Positions 26,774-36,326 are shown, counted from the stretch's first letter. The stretch: 64,000 bases of DNA from an uncultured Duncaniella sp. (GCA_910586665.1 CAJUIX010000010.1:1-64000); one strand, 5' to 3'. Notes: a model not told the origin generated them from the sequence alone. Numbers and translations are program-made.

Positions 26774-27643
26774 ATGGCTTATTTCAGATTGTTTAAACCG
26801 CTCCTGCTCTGTTCGTCCCTGCTTTTCATGGGCTTCTCGTGTTCCGACGATGATGATGACGACAACGATCCCGACGTACCCGTCGTGACCGACAGCACAC
26901 CCCTGCGCTCAATCACAAGTAGTGCTAATGGAGAGATTATAAGTTACTCCTACGACAAGGATGGGCGCATGACAAAGGCTGTCGACTACTTCAATGACAT
27001 GACAGTCGAGTTCTCCTACAACCCTGTCGAGGTAAAGATGACCACTTACGACGAGTCGATGGTCATAAAAAATCTCAAATTCAACAGTGACGGCTTCCTT
27101 ACCTATGCCGAGTGGGGCGACAAAGAGAGTAAGGGCGTAACCAAATTCGAATATTCGAGTGGACATCTGACTTCGATACAGAACATCGAATCTGACGGTT
27201 ACGAGGACACACAGGTACTGACCTGGGAGTACGGCAACCTCCTCAGGTGGGACGAAGGTGTCGACCCCTATGATCCCGACCGCCAGGTAATCACTTACAA
27301 ATACGGTAATCTCGAAAACAAGAACCATCAGTGGAGCTACTACCATGTGTTCGGCTTCACGGGCTTCAACGAAATCGGCTGGCTGGGCAAAGGTCCCGCC
27401 AACTTCATGGAGGGCATGACCGTGTCATCGTTCACCACCGAGGGCATGAGCGCCGACAACTTCAGTTTTGACTACACCCTTACTTCCGACGGCTATATCG
27501 ACACCGAGAAAATTACGATGGACGGGCTATCAGAGACTTTCAAATACAACTATCTTGGAAGCCGCGCCGGCAACGTCGGCAGATGCAAGCCCGCTATCGG
27601 GAAGCCGGGCACAATGCGCCTCTTCGGCACCAAAAGAAAATAA
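26774..27643 (+). CDS. DUF4595 lipoprotein
   Basis: This 289-residue lipoprotein is probably surface exposed: the lipobox LFMGFSC is followed by S and six Asp, the acidic pattern of Bacteroidota lipoprotein export signals. The mature part consists of YD-repeat-like beta hairpins (ISYSYDKDGRMTKAVDY, MTVEFSYNPVEVKMTTYDE, KFEYSSGHLTSI, LTWEYGNLLRW) typical of DUF4595. Function unknown. ATG 26774 is chosen because it opens the signal peptide; the frame continues upstream to 26576 but that part is leader. The beta-barrel-like gene follows 21 bases later. Confidence 0.8.
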   Translation: MAYFRLFKPLLLCSSLLFMGFSCSDDDDDDNDPDVPVVTDSTPLRSITSSANGEIISYSYDKDGRMTKAVDYFNDMTVEFSYNPVEVKMTTYDESMVIKNLKFNSDGFLTYAEWGDKESKGVTKFEYSSGHLTSIQNIESDGYEDTQVLTWEYGNLLRWDEGVDPYDPDRQVITYKYGNLENKNHQWSYYHVFGFTGFNEIGWLGKGPANFMEGMTVSSFTTEGMSADNFSFDYTLTSDGYIDTEKITMDGLSETFKYNYLGSRAGNVGRCKPAIGKPGTMRLFGTKRK

Positions 27644-27664
27644 ACCTCTAATACTTAATTACCC

Positions 27665-28498
27665 ATGAAAAAAATCATCACAAGCCTGCTATGCGCATGT
27701 GCGGCTTCAATCCCCGCTTTCTCCCAGACCACCGAGCCCCAGGAGTCTCCCGCAGTGAGCGGCGACAGTATGGTAATGGTAAGAGCGTCGGAACTCGACT
27801 CACTCCGCTCAGACCTGAGTACGATCAAAAGCGAGCTTAATGAAATGGATATGAAGGAACGTCGCAGAGGCATATGGTCGCGCCGGCGCAGCTGGACAAT
27901 CGGTTACGTCAATTCGACGCTCTCGGCGGCAGGCGCCCCATCGTCGGAGGACCTCAAGAGTAAGTTCGGCGTGGCCATGCAGTTTTCCAACACCTATCTG
28001 CTCCACCCCACCCCCATACTCGGCATGATACGCATAGGCATCGACGCAGTATGGACCGACATCAACTATGTCAAATACAAAAACAATTTTCCGGCCTACG
28101 ACCTTCCGGGCGACTATGAGTATGACCCGGACTATGAGACCCAGCAAGTGGAAATCGGCATGGGCATAGGACCGTCAATCAACATTGCCCCCTTCAGCGG
28201 ATTCAGCAACGGGCTGCGCTTCCTCCGCGCCGCGGTATACTTCCACGCCACCCCTTCGGCATCAATCATGATTATGGACGATGAGAGTAATGCGGCCTTC
28301 AATCTCTTCATGAATGTCGGCCTCAAACTTTCGTACCGGCGCCTGAGTCTCGGTATCGAAGGGCGCTGGGGCTCGGCCAAATATGACCTGATAGACCCGG
28401 AGGACTACGTCGACGACGATTATATCGACTACATCCCGGATGACAAGCCCAAACTAAAGACCGCTTCACTAAGAGCATTTATCTCCTTAAATTTTTAA
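27665..28498 (+). CDS. Putative outer-membrane beta-barrel protein
   Basis: This 277-residue exported protein has the signal peptide MKKIITSLLCACAASIPAFSQ. A short coiled-coil-like stretch (SELDSLRSDLSTIKSELNEMDMKERRR) follows. Then come alternating beta strands (SWTIGYVNSTLSA, GVAMQFSNTYLL, QQVEIGMGIGPSINIAPF, FMNVGLKLSYRRLSLGIEGRWG) and a C-terminal aromatic residue (ASLRAFISLNF), as in outer-membrane barrels. No family could be named. It is likely in one transcript with the DUF4595 lipoprotein and may partner it. Confidence 0.65.
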   Translation: MKKIITSLLCACAASIPAFSQTTEPQESPAVSGDSMVMVRASELDSLRSDLSTIKSELNEMDMKERRRGIWSRRRSWTIGYVNSTLSAAGAPSSEDLKSKFGVAMQFSNTYLLHPTPILGMIRIGIDAVWTDINYVKYKNNFPAYDLPGDYEYDPDYETQQVEIGMGIGPSINIAPFSGFSNGLRFLRAAVYFHATPSASIMIMDDESNAAFNLFMNVGLKLSYRRLSLGIEGRWGSAKYDLIDPEDYVDDDYIDYIPDDKPKLKTASLRAFISLNF

Positions 28499-28525
28499 CC
28501 TAACTTCAACTTCGTAAGGAGAGAC

Positions 28526-28580
28526 AGAGTGTGGCAAATCCGGCCATACAGCGACCGAATTTGCCACTCTCATTTTTTTC
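28526..28580 (+). terminator. Intrinsic terminator after the beta-barrel gene
   Basis: The arms AGAGTGTGGCAAATCCGG (28526-28543) and CCGAATTTGCCACTCT (28555-28570) are nearly complementary, and CATTTTTTTC follows. It separates the beta-barrel gene from the BspA-like gene. Confidence 0.75.
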
Positions 28581-28604
28581 ATAAAACATTATACCATAAT
28601 TACT

Positions 28605-31037
28605 ATGAACCAATCTTTATCCAAAACCCTGCGCTGTGGCACCACAGCACTGTTTGCAATCCTAATGGGCGCCTCCGCAGCCTCCGCCTACGATTTTTCT
28701 GCCCCCAATAAGCATGAAGTCACTATCTATTACAATATCAACCCCGACGGCAAGACTGCCACCGTCACCTACGGAAGCGACAAGTACAAGGCCGACTACA
28801 TCGAAATCCCCCAGGAAGTCACCCACGATGGCACGACATATACAGTCACGACAATAGGAAATAGAGCATTTGAACAAGCAGCTGTTAGGGAATTCAAGCT
28901 CCCAAATACAATCACTGAATTTCAGACCAATGCTTTCTATCGGTGCAATGTATCCGTAATGAATTTTCCTTCAGAGCTAAAACATATAAGAAATTCCGCT
29001 CTACGAGAAACTCGAATAACTAATTGTATACTACCTATCGGTCTTGAGACAATTGAAGAATCAAGTTTTAATACTGTACCGCTTGATACTCTATATTTAC
29101 CAAAAACAGTTAGAATCCTGGGTGAAAACGCTTTCTACCAAACTAAAATTACTTATTTAACTATTCCGGGAAGTATAAAAACAGTGCCTAAATCTGCTTT
29201 TGCATCAAGCAATACAAGCAAATTAAAATACGTCACTATAGATGAAGGAGTAGAAAGTCTTGGAGTCAAACCTTATGACGGGTCTGTATTTTCCCAATGC
29301 CCTATAGAATCTTTAAAAATTCCTTCAACGTTGAAATATATCGGCCCTAATTGTTTTAATAGCAATAATTTGCAGGAATTAATATTACCTAATACTGTTG
29401 AAGAAATAGGAGAGCATTGCTTCACATATTCAAAAAGGCTAAAGTCAATCACGTTTTCAAATGGCATGACAGAGCTTCCTAATTTTGTATGCGAACAGTC
29501 GACTGAACTTATAAATGTAAATATCCCTGAGGGAATAAAGAAAATAGGTGTAGCCGTATTTGGTGGCGCAGCTCTTTTATCCCACATCAAGCTACCTGAA
29601 AGTGTTATCGAAATCGAACATAATGCTTTTCAAAGCACAGGACTTGTGGATTTTACTTTTCCAAAAAACTTATACTATATCGGAAATGGAATGTTTAACC
29701 GTTGTGACAATCTGACTGAAATAGTTATACCCGAAACAATCAATGAGATACGCCCCAATGCTTTTTCCTCCTGTAGCAACCTACGAAAAGTAACCTTGCC
29801 AAAGTCTTTGAAGATATTAGGCGATTATGCTTTTAGTAACTGCACAAGTCTAACAGAAATTAATATTCCAGCAAACATAGGCATACTCAATCAGTACTTG
29901 TTCAATGGTTGCTCTGCATTAGAAGCAATTATAATCCCGGAAGGAATTAAAGAAATCAGAAGCGGTGCTTTTGAAGGATGTAAAAATTTAACCGACATAC
30001 AGCTTCCAAAAAGCCTAACTTCTATATATGATCGATTTATTTCAGGCTGTGATGCCCTTAAAAATTTAAAAATTTATCATAACACATCCACAATTGAGCA
30101 GGGAGCCTTCAACGGATGCAAAACTATTGAAGGAATATACCTATATCGAGCTGTTGTGCCCAACACTCCAATACCTCACGGATGGTTAGTCAATCGTCCT
30201 GTTATCGGGACTGGTAATAACTGCACCCTCTATGTCCCCAAAGGGAGTGCGGAGTCATATCGCGAGTCGAAGTTTTGGAATACCTTCAAGGCCATTGAGG
30301 AAATAGAGGTCACCGAGGAGCTTAACTATCAGGTGACATTCCCCTCAAGCATTCGTGGCGGCAGCCTCAGCGTCAACGGCGAGGCAAGCAAAACAGTCAT
30401 GGAATTCCTAATGGGTAGCGACGTAGTCATTACCGCCACACCCAAGGAAGGCTACCATCTCACCGCGCTTATAGTCAACGGTAAGGATGTAACAGCCGAA
30501 TTGGGTGCCGACGGAAGCTATACCATAAAAAATCTCGATGCCAACTACAAGGTCGACACCTCCTTTGCCGAAAATCCTGTCATGCTCTCCCTCTTTATGG
30601 CTGACGGAGGCTCTATCGACCTCAATATTAAGAAAGAACAGACTTTTACATGCCTCATCAGCCCCGAGGACAACTGGAAAATCAATACCGTCACCTTCAA
30701 TGGCCGCGACGTCACAGCAGAGCTTGGACAAGACGGCACATACACCACTCCCAAGCTCACCGGCGACTCCGAGCTACGCGTGACCTTCGAAAGCACTAAC
30801 TCGGCCATTGAAAACATTGTCGCCAACCCCTCGGCCTCGGCCAAGGTCTATGTCGACCGCAACGGTCTGGTGACAATAGAAGGTCTCGAGGCCGGCAGCG
30901 CTATCAGCGTCTACACCGTCAACGGACAGCTGGTCGACCACACTGCCTCTACAGGCTCCTGCGACTCCATCCAACTTGGTCAAAGAGGGGTATATCTCGT
31001 GCAGACACCCGCCAAGACATATAAGATACAGTATTAA
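28605..31037 (+). CDS. BspA-like leucine-rich repeat surface protein with sorting-tail-like end
   Basis: This 810-residue secreted protein is probably an adhesin or host/matrix binder. After a signal peptide (about 1-29) and a GC-rich N-terminal module comes a long LRR_5 array (about residues 85-540, e.g. TITEFQTNAFYRC, IPSTLKYIGPNCF, LPKSLKILGDYAFSNC). Two InlB-B/Flg_new-like repeats follow (IVNGKDVTAELGADGSYTI and TFNGRDVTAELGQDGTYTT). The C-terminus (YTVNGQLVDH...GQRGVYLVQTPAKTYKIQY) is a Por-secretion-like tail, suggesting type IX export. The LRR array (about 28850-30225) is visibly AT-rich while both ends are GC-rich, a mosaic structure. A 19-base tandem duplication covers the stop codon. 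Confidence 0.85.
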   Translation: MNQSLSKTLRCGTTALFAILMGASAASAYDFSAPNKHEVTIYYNINPDGKTATVTYGSDKYKADYIEIPQEVTHDGTTYTVTTIGNRAFEQAAVREFKLPNTITEFQTNAFYRCNVSVMNFPSELKHIRNSALRETRITNCILPIGLETIEESSFNTVPLDTLYLPKTVRILGENAFYQTKITYLTIPGSIKTVPKSAFASSNTSKLKYVTIDEGVESLGVKPYDGSVFSQCPIESLKIPSTLKYIGPNCFNSNNLQELILPNTVEEIGEHCFTYSKRLKSITFSNGMTELPNFVCEQSTELINVNIPEGIKKIGVAVFGGAALLSHIKLPESVIEIEHNAFQSTGLVDFTFPKNLYYIGNGMFNRCDNLTEIVIPETINEIRPNAFSSCSNLRKVTLPKSLKILGDYAFSNCTSLTEINIPANIGILNQYLFNGCSALEAIIIPEGIKEIRSGAFEGCKNLTDIQLPKSLTSIYDRFISGCDALKNLKIYHNTSTIEQGAFNGCKTIEGIYLYRAVVPNTPIPHGWLVNRPVIGTGNNCTLYVPKGSAESYRESKFWNTFKAIEEIEVTEELNYQVTFPSSIRGGSLSVNGEASKTVMEFLMGSDVVITATPKEGYHLTALIVNGKDVTAELGADGSYTIKNLDANYKVDTSFAENPVMLSLFMADGGSIDLNIKKEQTFTCLISPEDNWKINTVTFNGRDVTAELGQDGTYTTPKLTGDSELRVTFESTNSAIENIVANPSASAKVYVDRNGLVTIEGLEAGSAISVYTVNGQLVDHTASTGSCDSIQLGQRGVYLVQTPAKTYKIQY

Positions 31038-31059
31038 AACTAAGATACAGTATTAAAAC
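31022..31059 (+). repeat. Tandem 19-base duplication over a stop codon
   Basis: TAAGATACAGTATTAAAAC occurs twice back to back (31022-31040 and 31041-31059). The first copy contains the last codons and stop of the BspA-like gene. It looks like a recent slippage event. Confidence 0.7.
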
Positions 31060-31115
31060 GAAGCGTTTTGAAGCGTATCAGGGGAAACAGCGACTGCCCC
31101 TGAAATAAATGTGGA

Positions 31116-31186
31116 AAGTCCCCGAAAAACACCGTCCGCGAAAGTAGCGATTACTTACACGGACGATTTTCGGGGACTTATTTTTT
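31116..31186. terminator. Strong hairpin between the BspA-like gene and the PUL end
   Basis: AAGTCCCCGAAAA (31116-31128) pairs with TTTTCGGGGACTT (31167-31179). An inner ACCGTCC/GGACG extension is present, and ATTTTTT follows. It terminates the plus-strand gene and, by symmetry, could also stop the minus-strand PUL transcript ending at 31191. Confidence 0.75.
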
Positions 31187-31190
31187 ATCT

Positions 31191-32474
31191 TTATTTCTCA
31201 GATAGGGCTGTGAGGGAGCGGATGGCTTCGAGACACATGCGGGAATTGTGGTAGGGACACTTCCAGAAGCCGGCCTTGTCATCGGAACGGTTGACGGAGC
31301 GGTCAGCACCCTTACGCGACCAGTACCATTCACCCTCCGGGTCAACGAGATTGTCGGCTATGTAGCGCCACGACTGCCACGCGCGCTCCGCCTGTTCGGC
31401 GAGTCCGTGGAACTGCGCGAGCCACATCTGTCCGATGACGTTCTCGGCCTGCACCCACCAGTGCTTGTCGTCGTCATAGCGGCCGTCGGGGTGACGCTCA
31501 TATACCATAGAGCCGTCGCAGCAGCGCCCCTGCAAGCCCGCGAAGGCTATGTGGCGTGTGTGTTCGAGGGTCTTGGCAGTAATTTTCTCGTCGCCGACGA
31601 CGTGGGCGCTCTCGAGTAGGAGCCATGAGGCCTCGATGTCATGGCCGTAGCTCTCGGCACCCGGCTGGACGTTCCAATCGTCATCGAAGAAGAGCCTCAG
31701 GTGGTGCGTGCGGCCGTCCTCGATCTTGTCGAGGAAGATATCGAGCAGGTTGATAGTCGCCTCCTCCACGCGTCCGATGGTCCCGACAAGCCAGAAGTCC
31801 GTATCCTCAAACAGAGAAGACAGCATCGACACCTTCTGAGTGCTTCCCTCGCGTGCGGCCTTCTCCTTGAGGGCGCGCAGCAGGTTGGTGTAGCCCTCAA
31901 GGATGTGGAGGTGGGTGTTCATGGTCTTCGAGGCGTTGGCATCGTGCTCGCTGAGGCGCATGTCGGCTATCGGCTCCCACTCGCGGGTCGAAGCCTCGAT
32001 GTAGCCCCCCTTCTCGCGGTCGCGGGAGTGCTTCTCGATGTCGTCAAAGAGCCCGACAGCCAGTCCCAGGGCATCCTCGTCGCCACAGGCGCGGTAGTAC
32101 TCCGAAAGACCGTAGATGATGAAGGCGATAGCGTAATACTGCTTCTTGGTGTCGAGCGGGGAGCCGTCGGCATTGACGCTCCAATAGGCACCGCCGAACT
32201 CCCGGTCGAGGAAGTGGGCCTTGACATAGTCGTATGCGCGGCTTGCGGCCTGAAGATAGGCGGCATCAGAGGTGGCTATATAGGCCGCGGAGAAAGTCCA
32301 AAGAATCCTGGCGTTGAGGATTGCACCCTTGGGCGCGTCGGCGTCAAGGCGGTCATGGCCGTCGCGACGACCGTAGAAACCGCCGCGCGGGTCCTCCATT
32401 TTGTCCATCCAGTAAGGGAGGATGTTGCAACGGAGGTTGTCAAGAAGTTCGCGCTTGAAAAGTTCGTAGTCCAT
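31191..32474 (-). CDS. AGE-family mannobiose/cellobiose 2-epimerase
   Basis: This 427-residue cytosolic epimerase of the N-acylglucosamine 2-epimerase superfamily converts beta-1,4-mannobiose to mannosyl-glucose (and cellobiose to glucosyl-mannose). It has the (alpha/alpha)6 fold with family residues in MNTHLHILEGYTNLLRA, GAESYGHDIEASWLLLES, KHWWVQAENVIGQMW and KCPYHNSRMCLEAI. ATG 32474 is chosen over the TTG at 32486. As last gene of the mannan locus, next to a GPH transporter and GH130 phosphorylase, it fits the Bacteroides fragilis mannobiose pathway, in which the epimerised disaccharide feeds GH130. Confidence 0.9.
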   Translation of the reverse strand: MDYELFKRELLDNLRCNILPYWMDKMEDPRGGFYGRRDGHDRLDADAPKGAILNARILWTFSAAYIATSDAAYLQAASRAYDYVKAHFLDREFGGAYWSVNADGSPLDTKKQYYAIAFIIYGLSEYYRACGDEDALGLAVGLFDDIEKHSRDREKGGYIEASTREWEPIADMRLSEHDANASKTMNTHLHILEGYTNLLRALKEKAAREGSTQKVSMLSSLFEDTDFWLVGTIGRVEEATINLLDIFLDKIEDGRTHHLRLFFDDDWNVQPGAESYGHDIEASWLLLESAHVVGDEKITAKTLEHTRHIAFAGLQGRCCDGSMVYERHPDGRYDDDKHWWVQAENVIGQMWLAQFHGLAEQAERAWQSWRYIADNLVDPEGEWYWSRKGADRSVNRSDDKAGFWKCPYHNSRMCLEAIRSLTALSEK

Positions 32475-32493
32475 AATCAATTGCAATTCATGT

Positions 32494-33930
32494 TTATACC
32501 GGCTCTACAAACTCGTCGGCAGGAGCGTCGACGGGCTTTTCACGCTGCTCTTTCAGACGCGCCACTATATCGTTCATTTCCCTCGTGCCGAGCGGGTAGA
32601 GCCACACGATAATCATCGAAAGCAGGGCCACGCCGGCAGGGATGAAGGTCATGAGCATCCAGAGGCAGGTGATAGCGCTCTCGGGCTGCACGATGTCGAG
32701 GGCGGAGGTGGCGTCAGAGCGCTCTATGTAACCACAGCCGCTCAGGAGCCACATCACCGCGGCGCCACCAATGGCACCGCCGAACTTCTGTGCCATAGAT
32801 GCCGAGGAGAAGATAAGGCCCGTGGATGCGGAATGGTTCTTAAGCTCTGAATAGTCGCTGACGTCGGCATACATCGACCACACGAGGGGCGACATGACGC
32901 CGGTGAGTACAGAAATCACAATCTGGAGCAAGAGCATCAGCAGCAGTCCGCCGTTGGACTCGGGCGAGAGCATGAAGAAGATGACGCTGAACACAATCAG
33001 GAGCGCGTCGACGAGGATGAATGTCGGCTTCTTGCCAAACTTGTTAGTGATAGGCACCGCGAGAGCCACGCCGACCATGTTGGCCACCTCGCCCACGCCG
33101 AGGAAGAGTCCCGAATAGAAGAGGAGCGAGAGGGAGAAAATCAATATGTGCTGCTCTCCGCCGATAATATCGGCAAAGAAGAAGGCCACAGTGGCACCGC
33201 GCACGGTGTTGAAAAGGTTGAAGCAGAGGGAGGCGCCGTTGAGCAGCCACCAGGGCTTGTTGGTGAGCAGGGCCTTGATGTCGCTGCCGAGCGAGGCGGA
33301 GCTGACCGTCGCAAGCTTCTCACGGGTAAGAGTGAAGCAGAGGAGGAAGAGCACGAAGCAGCACACGGCAATCACAATCATGGCAAACTGCCAGCTCGAC
33401 TGGAGCGACAGACCCATGCCGGCAAACATCTTGCACAGCGGGTCCCAGGCAAAGAGCGCTATGAAGGAGCCGCCGTAGGCGAAGAACATTCGGAAGGACG
33501 AGAACACCGTCTTCTCCTGCGAATCGTCGGTCATGACGCCAAGCATCGCCCCGTAGGGAACGTTGATGCCGGTATAGACGGTCATCATGAGGATATAGGT
33601 GACGTAGGCCCACACCAACTTTGCTGCATAGCCCCAGTCGGGGGTCGTGAAGAGCAGTATACCACAGATTGAGAAGGGAGCCGCCACCCAGAGCAGGTAG
33701 GGGCGGTACTTGCCCCAGCGCGTCTTGGTGCGGTCGGCCACGATGCCCATCATAGGGTCGGAAACCGCGTCCCAGATGCGGGTGACGAGCAGGAGCACAC
33801 CCGTGTCGACGAGGCTTATGCCAAAGACATTAGCATAAAAGAAGGGGAGGTAGTAGCTGAAGACTTTCCAGAACATGGATGACGCCATGTCGCCGAAGCC
33901 GTAGCCTATTTTTTCTTTCAGAGGTGCCAT
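32494..33930 (-). CDS. GPH-type sugar:cation symporter
   Basis: This inner-membrane transporter of 478 residues is of the glycoside-pentoside-hexuronide family (MFS superfamily) with about 12 membrane segments. The N-terminus KEKIGYGFGDMASSMFWK, the loop RIWDAVSDPMMGIVADRTKTRWGKYRPY and the central region with a second KFGKK loop are the family signatures. In this position it should carry mannobiose or related beta-1,4 disaccharides into the cytoplasm for the epimerase (19 bases downstream) and GH130 (27 bases upstream). Confidence 0.9.
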   Translation of the reverse strand: MAPLKEKIGYGFGDMASSMFWKVFSYYLPFFYANVFGISLVDTGVLLLVTRIWDAVSDPMMGIVADRTKTRWGKYRPYLLWVAAPFSICGILLFTTPDWGYAAKLVWAYVTYILMMTVYTGINVPYGAMLGVMTDDSQEKTVFSSFRMFFAYGGSFIALFAWDPLCKMFAGMGLSLQSSWQFAMIVIAVCCFVLFLLCFTLTREKLATVSSASLGSDIKALLTNKPWWLLNGASLCFNLFNTVRGATVAFFFADIIGGEQHILIFSLSLLFYSGLFLGVGEVANMVGVALAVPITNKFGKKPTFILVDALLIVFSVIFFMLSPESNGGLLLMLLLQIVISVLTGVMSPLVWSMYADVSDYSELKNHSASTGLIFSSASMAQKFGGAIGGAAVMWLLSGCGYIERSDATSALDIVQPESAITCLWMLMTFIPAGVALLSMIIVWLYPLGTREMNDIVARLKEQREKPVDAPADEFVEPV

Positions 33931-33957
33931 GAATTAAATTTAAAGTAAGGAATTAGC

Positions 33958-35130
33958 TTATTTTGATGCCATGAATTCGAGATTGCGGTCAATGAGGCTG
34001 TTGAGAGTCATCACAGACTCGGAAGTCGAGAGGCCGTCCTCCGGGGTGTTGAGGCAGTAGTCCACGAGGCGGTCGACAGTCGAGGTAGCGACGTGCATGC
34101 GGGTGTCGGACGAGGCGTAGTAGATGAATACCTTGCCGTCCTCGTCGGCAATCCAGCCGTTGGCAAAGAGCACGTTCATCACATCGCCCATATACTCCTC
34201 GCCTACGGGAGCCATGAAATAGCCGCCGGGGGAGGCAATCTTCTTCCACGGCTCCTCGAGCGAAGTCATGTAGAGATACAGCACATAGCGGAGACCCGAG
34301 GCACAGCCGCGGACACCGTGGGCGAGGTGGAGCCAGCCGCGCGAGGTCTTTATGGGATGCGGACCCTCGCCGTTCTTCACCTCCTTGATTGTATGGTAGA
34401 AACGTGGGTCGATGATGGTCTCCTCCTTCACCTCGGCATTGGTAATGTCGTCGATGAGCGCCCAGCCGATGCCGCCGCCGCTGCCGGTGTCGATGAATCC
34501 GTCCTGCGGGCGTGTATAGAGTGCATACTTGTTGTCGACAAACTCCGGGTGGAGCACCACGTTGCGCTGCTGCGACTTGCATTTCAAGTCAGGGAGGCGT
34601 TCCCAGTTGACGAGGTCTTTGGTACGGGCTATACCGCAGGCTGCTGTGGCTGCCGAGAGGTCGCCCGGCTTGGAATCGTCATGACGCTCCACGCAGAAAA
34701 GACCGTAGATCCAGCCGTCCTCATGGCGGGTCAGTCGCATGTCATAGACATTGACAGCGGGGTCGTCGGTGTCGGGCATGGTGACGGGGTGGGGCCAGAA
34801 GCGGAAGTTGTCTATGCCGTTGGGGCTTTCGGCAACGGCGAAGAATGACTTGCGGTCACTACCTTCGACGCGCACCATGAGCACATATTTCCCATTCCAC
34901 TTGATAGCGCCGGAGTTGAGGGTGGCATTGCAGCCGATGCGCTCCATGAAGTAGGGGTTGGTGGCAGGGTTGAAATCATATTTCCAGTACGGGGGGACCA
35001 TTTCGGCAGTTATGACGGGATTTTCATAACGTTCAAAAATACCGTTGCCTTCGATGGCCTTATTGGGACGGGTCACGAGCGATTCGTAACGGGCAAGAAT
35101 CAGGTCTTTGCGATAGTTGAAGATATCCAT
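33958..35130 (-). CDS. GH130 beta-1,4-mannosylglucose phosphorylase
   Basis: This 390-residue enzyme is of glycoside hydrolase family 130, the five-bladed propeller phosphorylases. The expected reaction is mannosyl-beta-1,4-glucose plus phosphate to mannose-1-phosphate plus glucose. Diagnostic parts are RYENPVITAEMVPPYW near the N-terminus, FNPATNPYF, GKYVLMVRVEGSDRKSFFAVAESPNGIDNFRFW, and VYDMRLTRHEDGWIYG, whose Asp is the general acid. ETIIDPRFYHTIKE, KTSRGWLHLAHGVR and the propeller closure follow. Length fits the GH130_1 group. Position beside the transporter and epimerase supports mannosylglucose as substrate. Confidence 0.92.
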   Translation of the reverse strand: MDIFNYRKDLILARYESLVTRPNKAIEGNGIFERYENPVITAEMVPPYWKYDFNPATNPYFMERIGCNATLNSGAIKWNGKYVLMVRVEGSDRKSFFAVAESPNGIDNFRFWPHPVTMPDTDDPAVNVYDMRLTRHEDGWIYGLFCVERHDDSKPGDLSAATAACGIARTKDLVNWERLPDLKCKSQQRNVVLHPEFVDNKYALYTRPQDGFIDTGSGGGIGWALIDDITNAEVKEETIIDPRFYHTIKEVKNGEGPHPIKTSRGWLHLAHGVRGCASGLRYVLYLYMTSLEEPWKKIASPGGYFMAPVGEEYMGDVMNVLFANGWIADEDGKVFIYYASSDTRMHVATSTVDRLVDYCLNTPEDGLSTSESVMTLNSLIDRNLEFMASK

Positions 35131-35166
35131 AAGTGTAATTATATATTTCAGGGGATTGGGGATGCG

Positions 35167-36273
35167 TTATTTTACAAAAACAGGGCGCCCGGAGGCTGCA
35201 TACTCTCTGAAGTCACCTTCAGCGGGATGTCCCGGATAAGGGACATAGAAGTGATTGGGGTTCTCGCTCTCAATGGCGTTACGCCACACACAGACGTAGG
35301 CTATCGGCAAGTCGCTGAGGGCCGGCATGAGCACGCCTGTATACCAGTCCTCATCGCCGAGGCCCTCAAGGCCTGTCTCGGTAAATGCGGCAAGCTTGCC
35401 ACGTTTCCCGGCCTCCTCCACGACGTAGGGGAGCTGTGATTTCACACGCGAGGTGAACTCGGCGGCAGCCCTCTCGTCGGAGCCAAATTGGTATATATCA
35501 GTGCCGAGAATGTCGACATACTCGTCGCCCGGATAGGTGGAGAAATACTGCTCGCAGGTGAGGTCCTTGTCGGGAGCATAGGCCCATACAACATTGTTGA
35601 CGCCGATGGAGTCAAAGACCGCGCGGGTGCGGCGCCACAGAGCCTTATACTGCTCCGGCTCGGCATTTCCGGCGCCCCACCAGAACCATGAGCCTGAATT
35701 TTCATGCCAGGGACGGAAAATCACAGGAATAGAGGCACCCTCGGAATCCTTCAGCGAGGCGATGAACTTGGCAGCGCGGAGAATCCATGAGTCGAGAGTG
35801 TCAGAGAGGGCGGCATGAGTCTCCGCCTCGCGCAGCGGGGAGGCCGAAGTGTCCCAGGAATTGCCCCCGGTCACAGGGTTGCGCGGATGCCAGCTGATGG
35901 CGTTGACACCACCCCTACCCTGCTGCGCGGCTATCTCGGCCGCGATGAAATCGAAGGGTACACCGTCGAGGTTGCGGGCGGAGTCCAGCTCGATCATGCC
36001 GAGGTCCCAGTTCATGAGTCCGGGATAGTTGCCGGTGACACCCTTCACGTCAGAATTTCCGTCGACGTAGCGCCATGTGCGGCCGTAGGCGGTGTCGTCA
36101 TGGTGGCCGAAGTAGTAATGGCCCGAGCGGCTCACGGAGTCGAGCTGCGCGATGAGGGCCTGCGCGGGAGTGATGCTGTCAGCAGCCGTGGCTGTCGCGT
36201 CACTGCCTGACTTGCCCGAGCCACAACTTGCGAGAGCAAGCATGGCGGCAAGCGGGAGGAAAGTATGTCTCAT
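35167..36273 (-). CDS. GH26 beta-mannanase/mannobiohydrolase lipoprotein
   Basis: This 368-residue lipoprotein (lipobox ALASC) with a GH26 clan-A barrel cleaves beta-1,4-mannan. The acid/base Glu is in VIFRPWHENSGSWFWWG and the nucleophile Glu in LAAFTETGLEGL; substrate-site residues ISWHPRNP and YYFGHHDDTAYG are also present. The order GH26, GH130, transporter, epimerase is the one known for the B. fragilis mannobiose cluster, whose GH26 releases mannobiose from chain ends; exo action here is inferred from that. It is 36 bases upstream of GH130 and 53 bases downstream of GH94. Confidence 0.9.
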   Translation of the reverse strand: MRHTFLPLAAMLALASCGSGKSGSDATATAADSITPAQALIAQLDSVSRSGHYYFGHHDDTAYGRTWRYVDGNSDVKGVTGNYPGLMNWDLGMIELDSARNLDGVPFDFIAAEIAAQQGRGGVNAISWHPRNPVTGGNSWDTSASPLREAETHAALSDTLDSWILRAAKFIASLKDSEGASIPVIFRPWHENSGSWFWWGAGNAEPEQYKALWRRTRAVFDSIGVNNVVWAYAPDKDLTCEQYFSTYPGDEYVDILGTDIYQFGSDERAAAEFTSRVKSQLPYVVEEAGKRGKLAAFTETGLEGLGDEDWYTGVLMPALSDLPIAYVCVWRNAIESENPNHFYVPYPGHPAEGDFREYAASGRPVFVK

Positions 36274-36326
36274 AAAAATTTTTTCTTGTTTACCTTGATT
36301 GATTATTACCTTTGAGGACTTTAAAC

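Noticed and set aside
31641..32612. 323-codon plus-strand frame opposite the epimerase and transporter genes
   Set aside because: It spans two real minus-strand genes and the gap between them, with no motif of its own.
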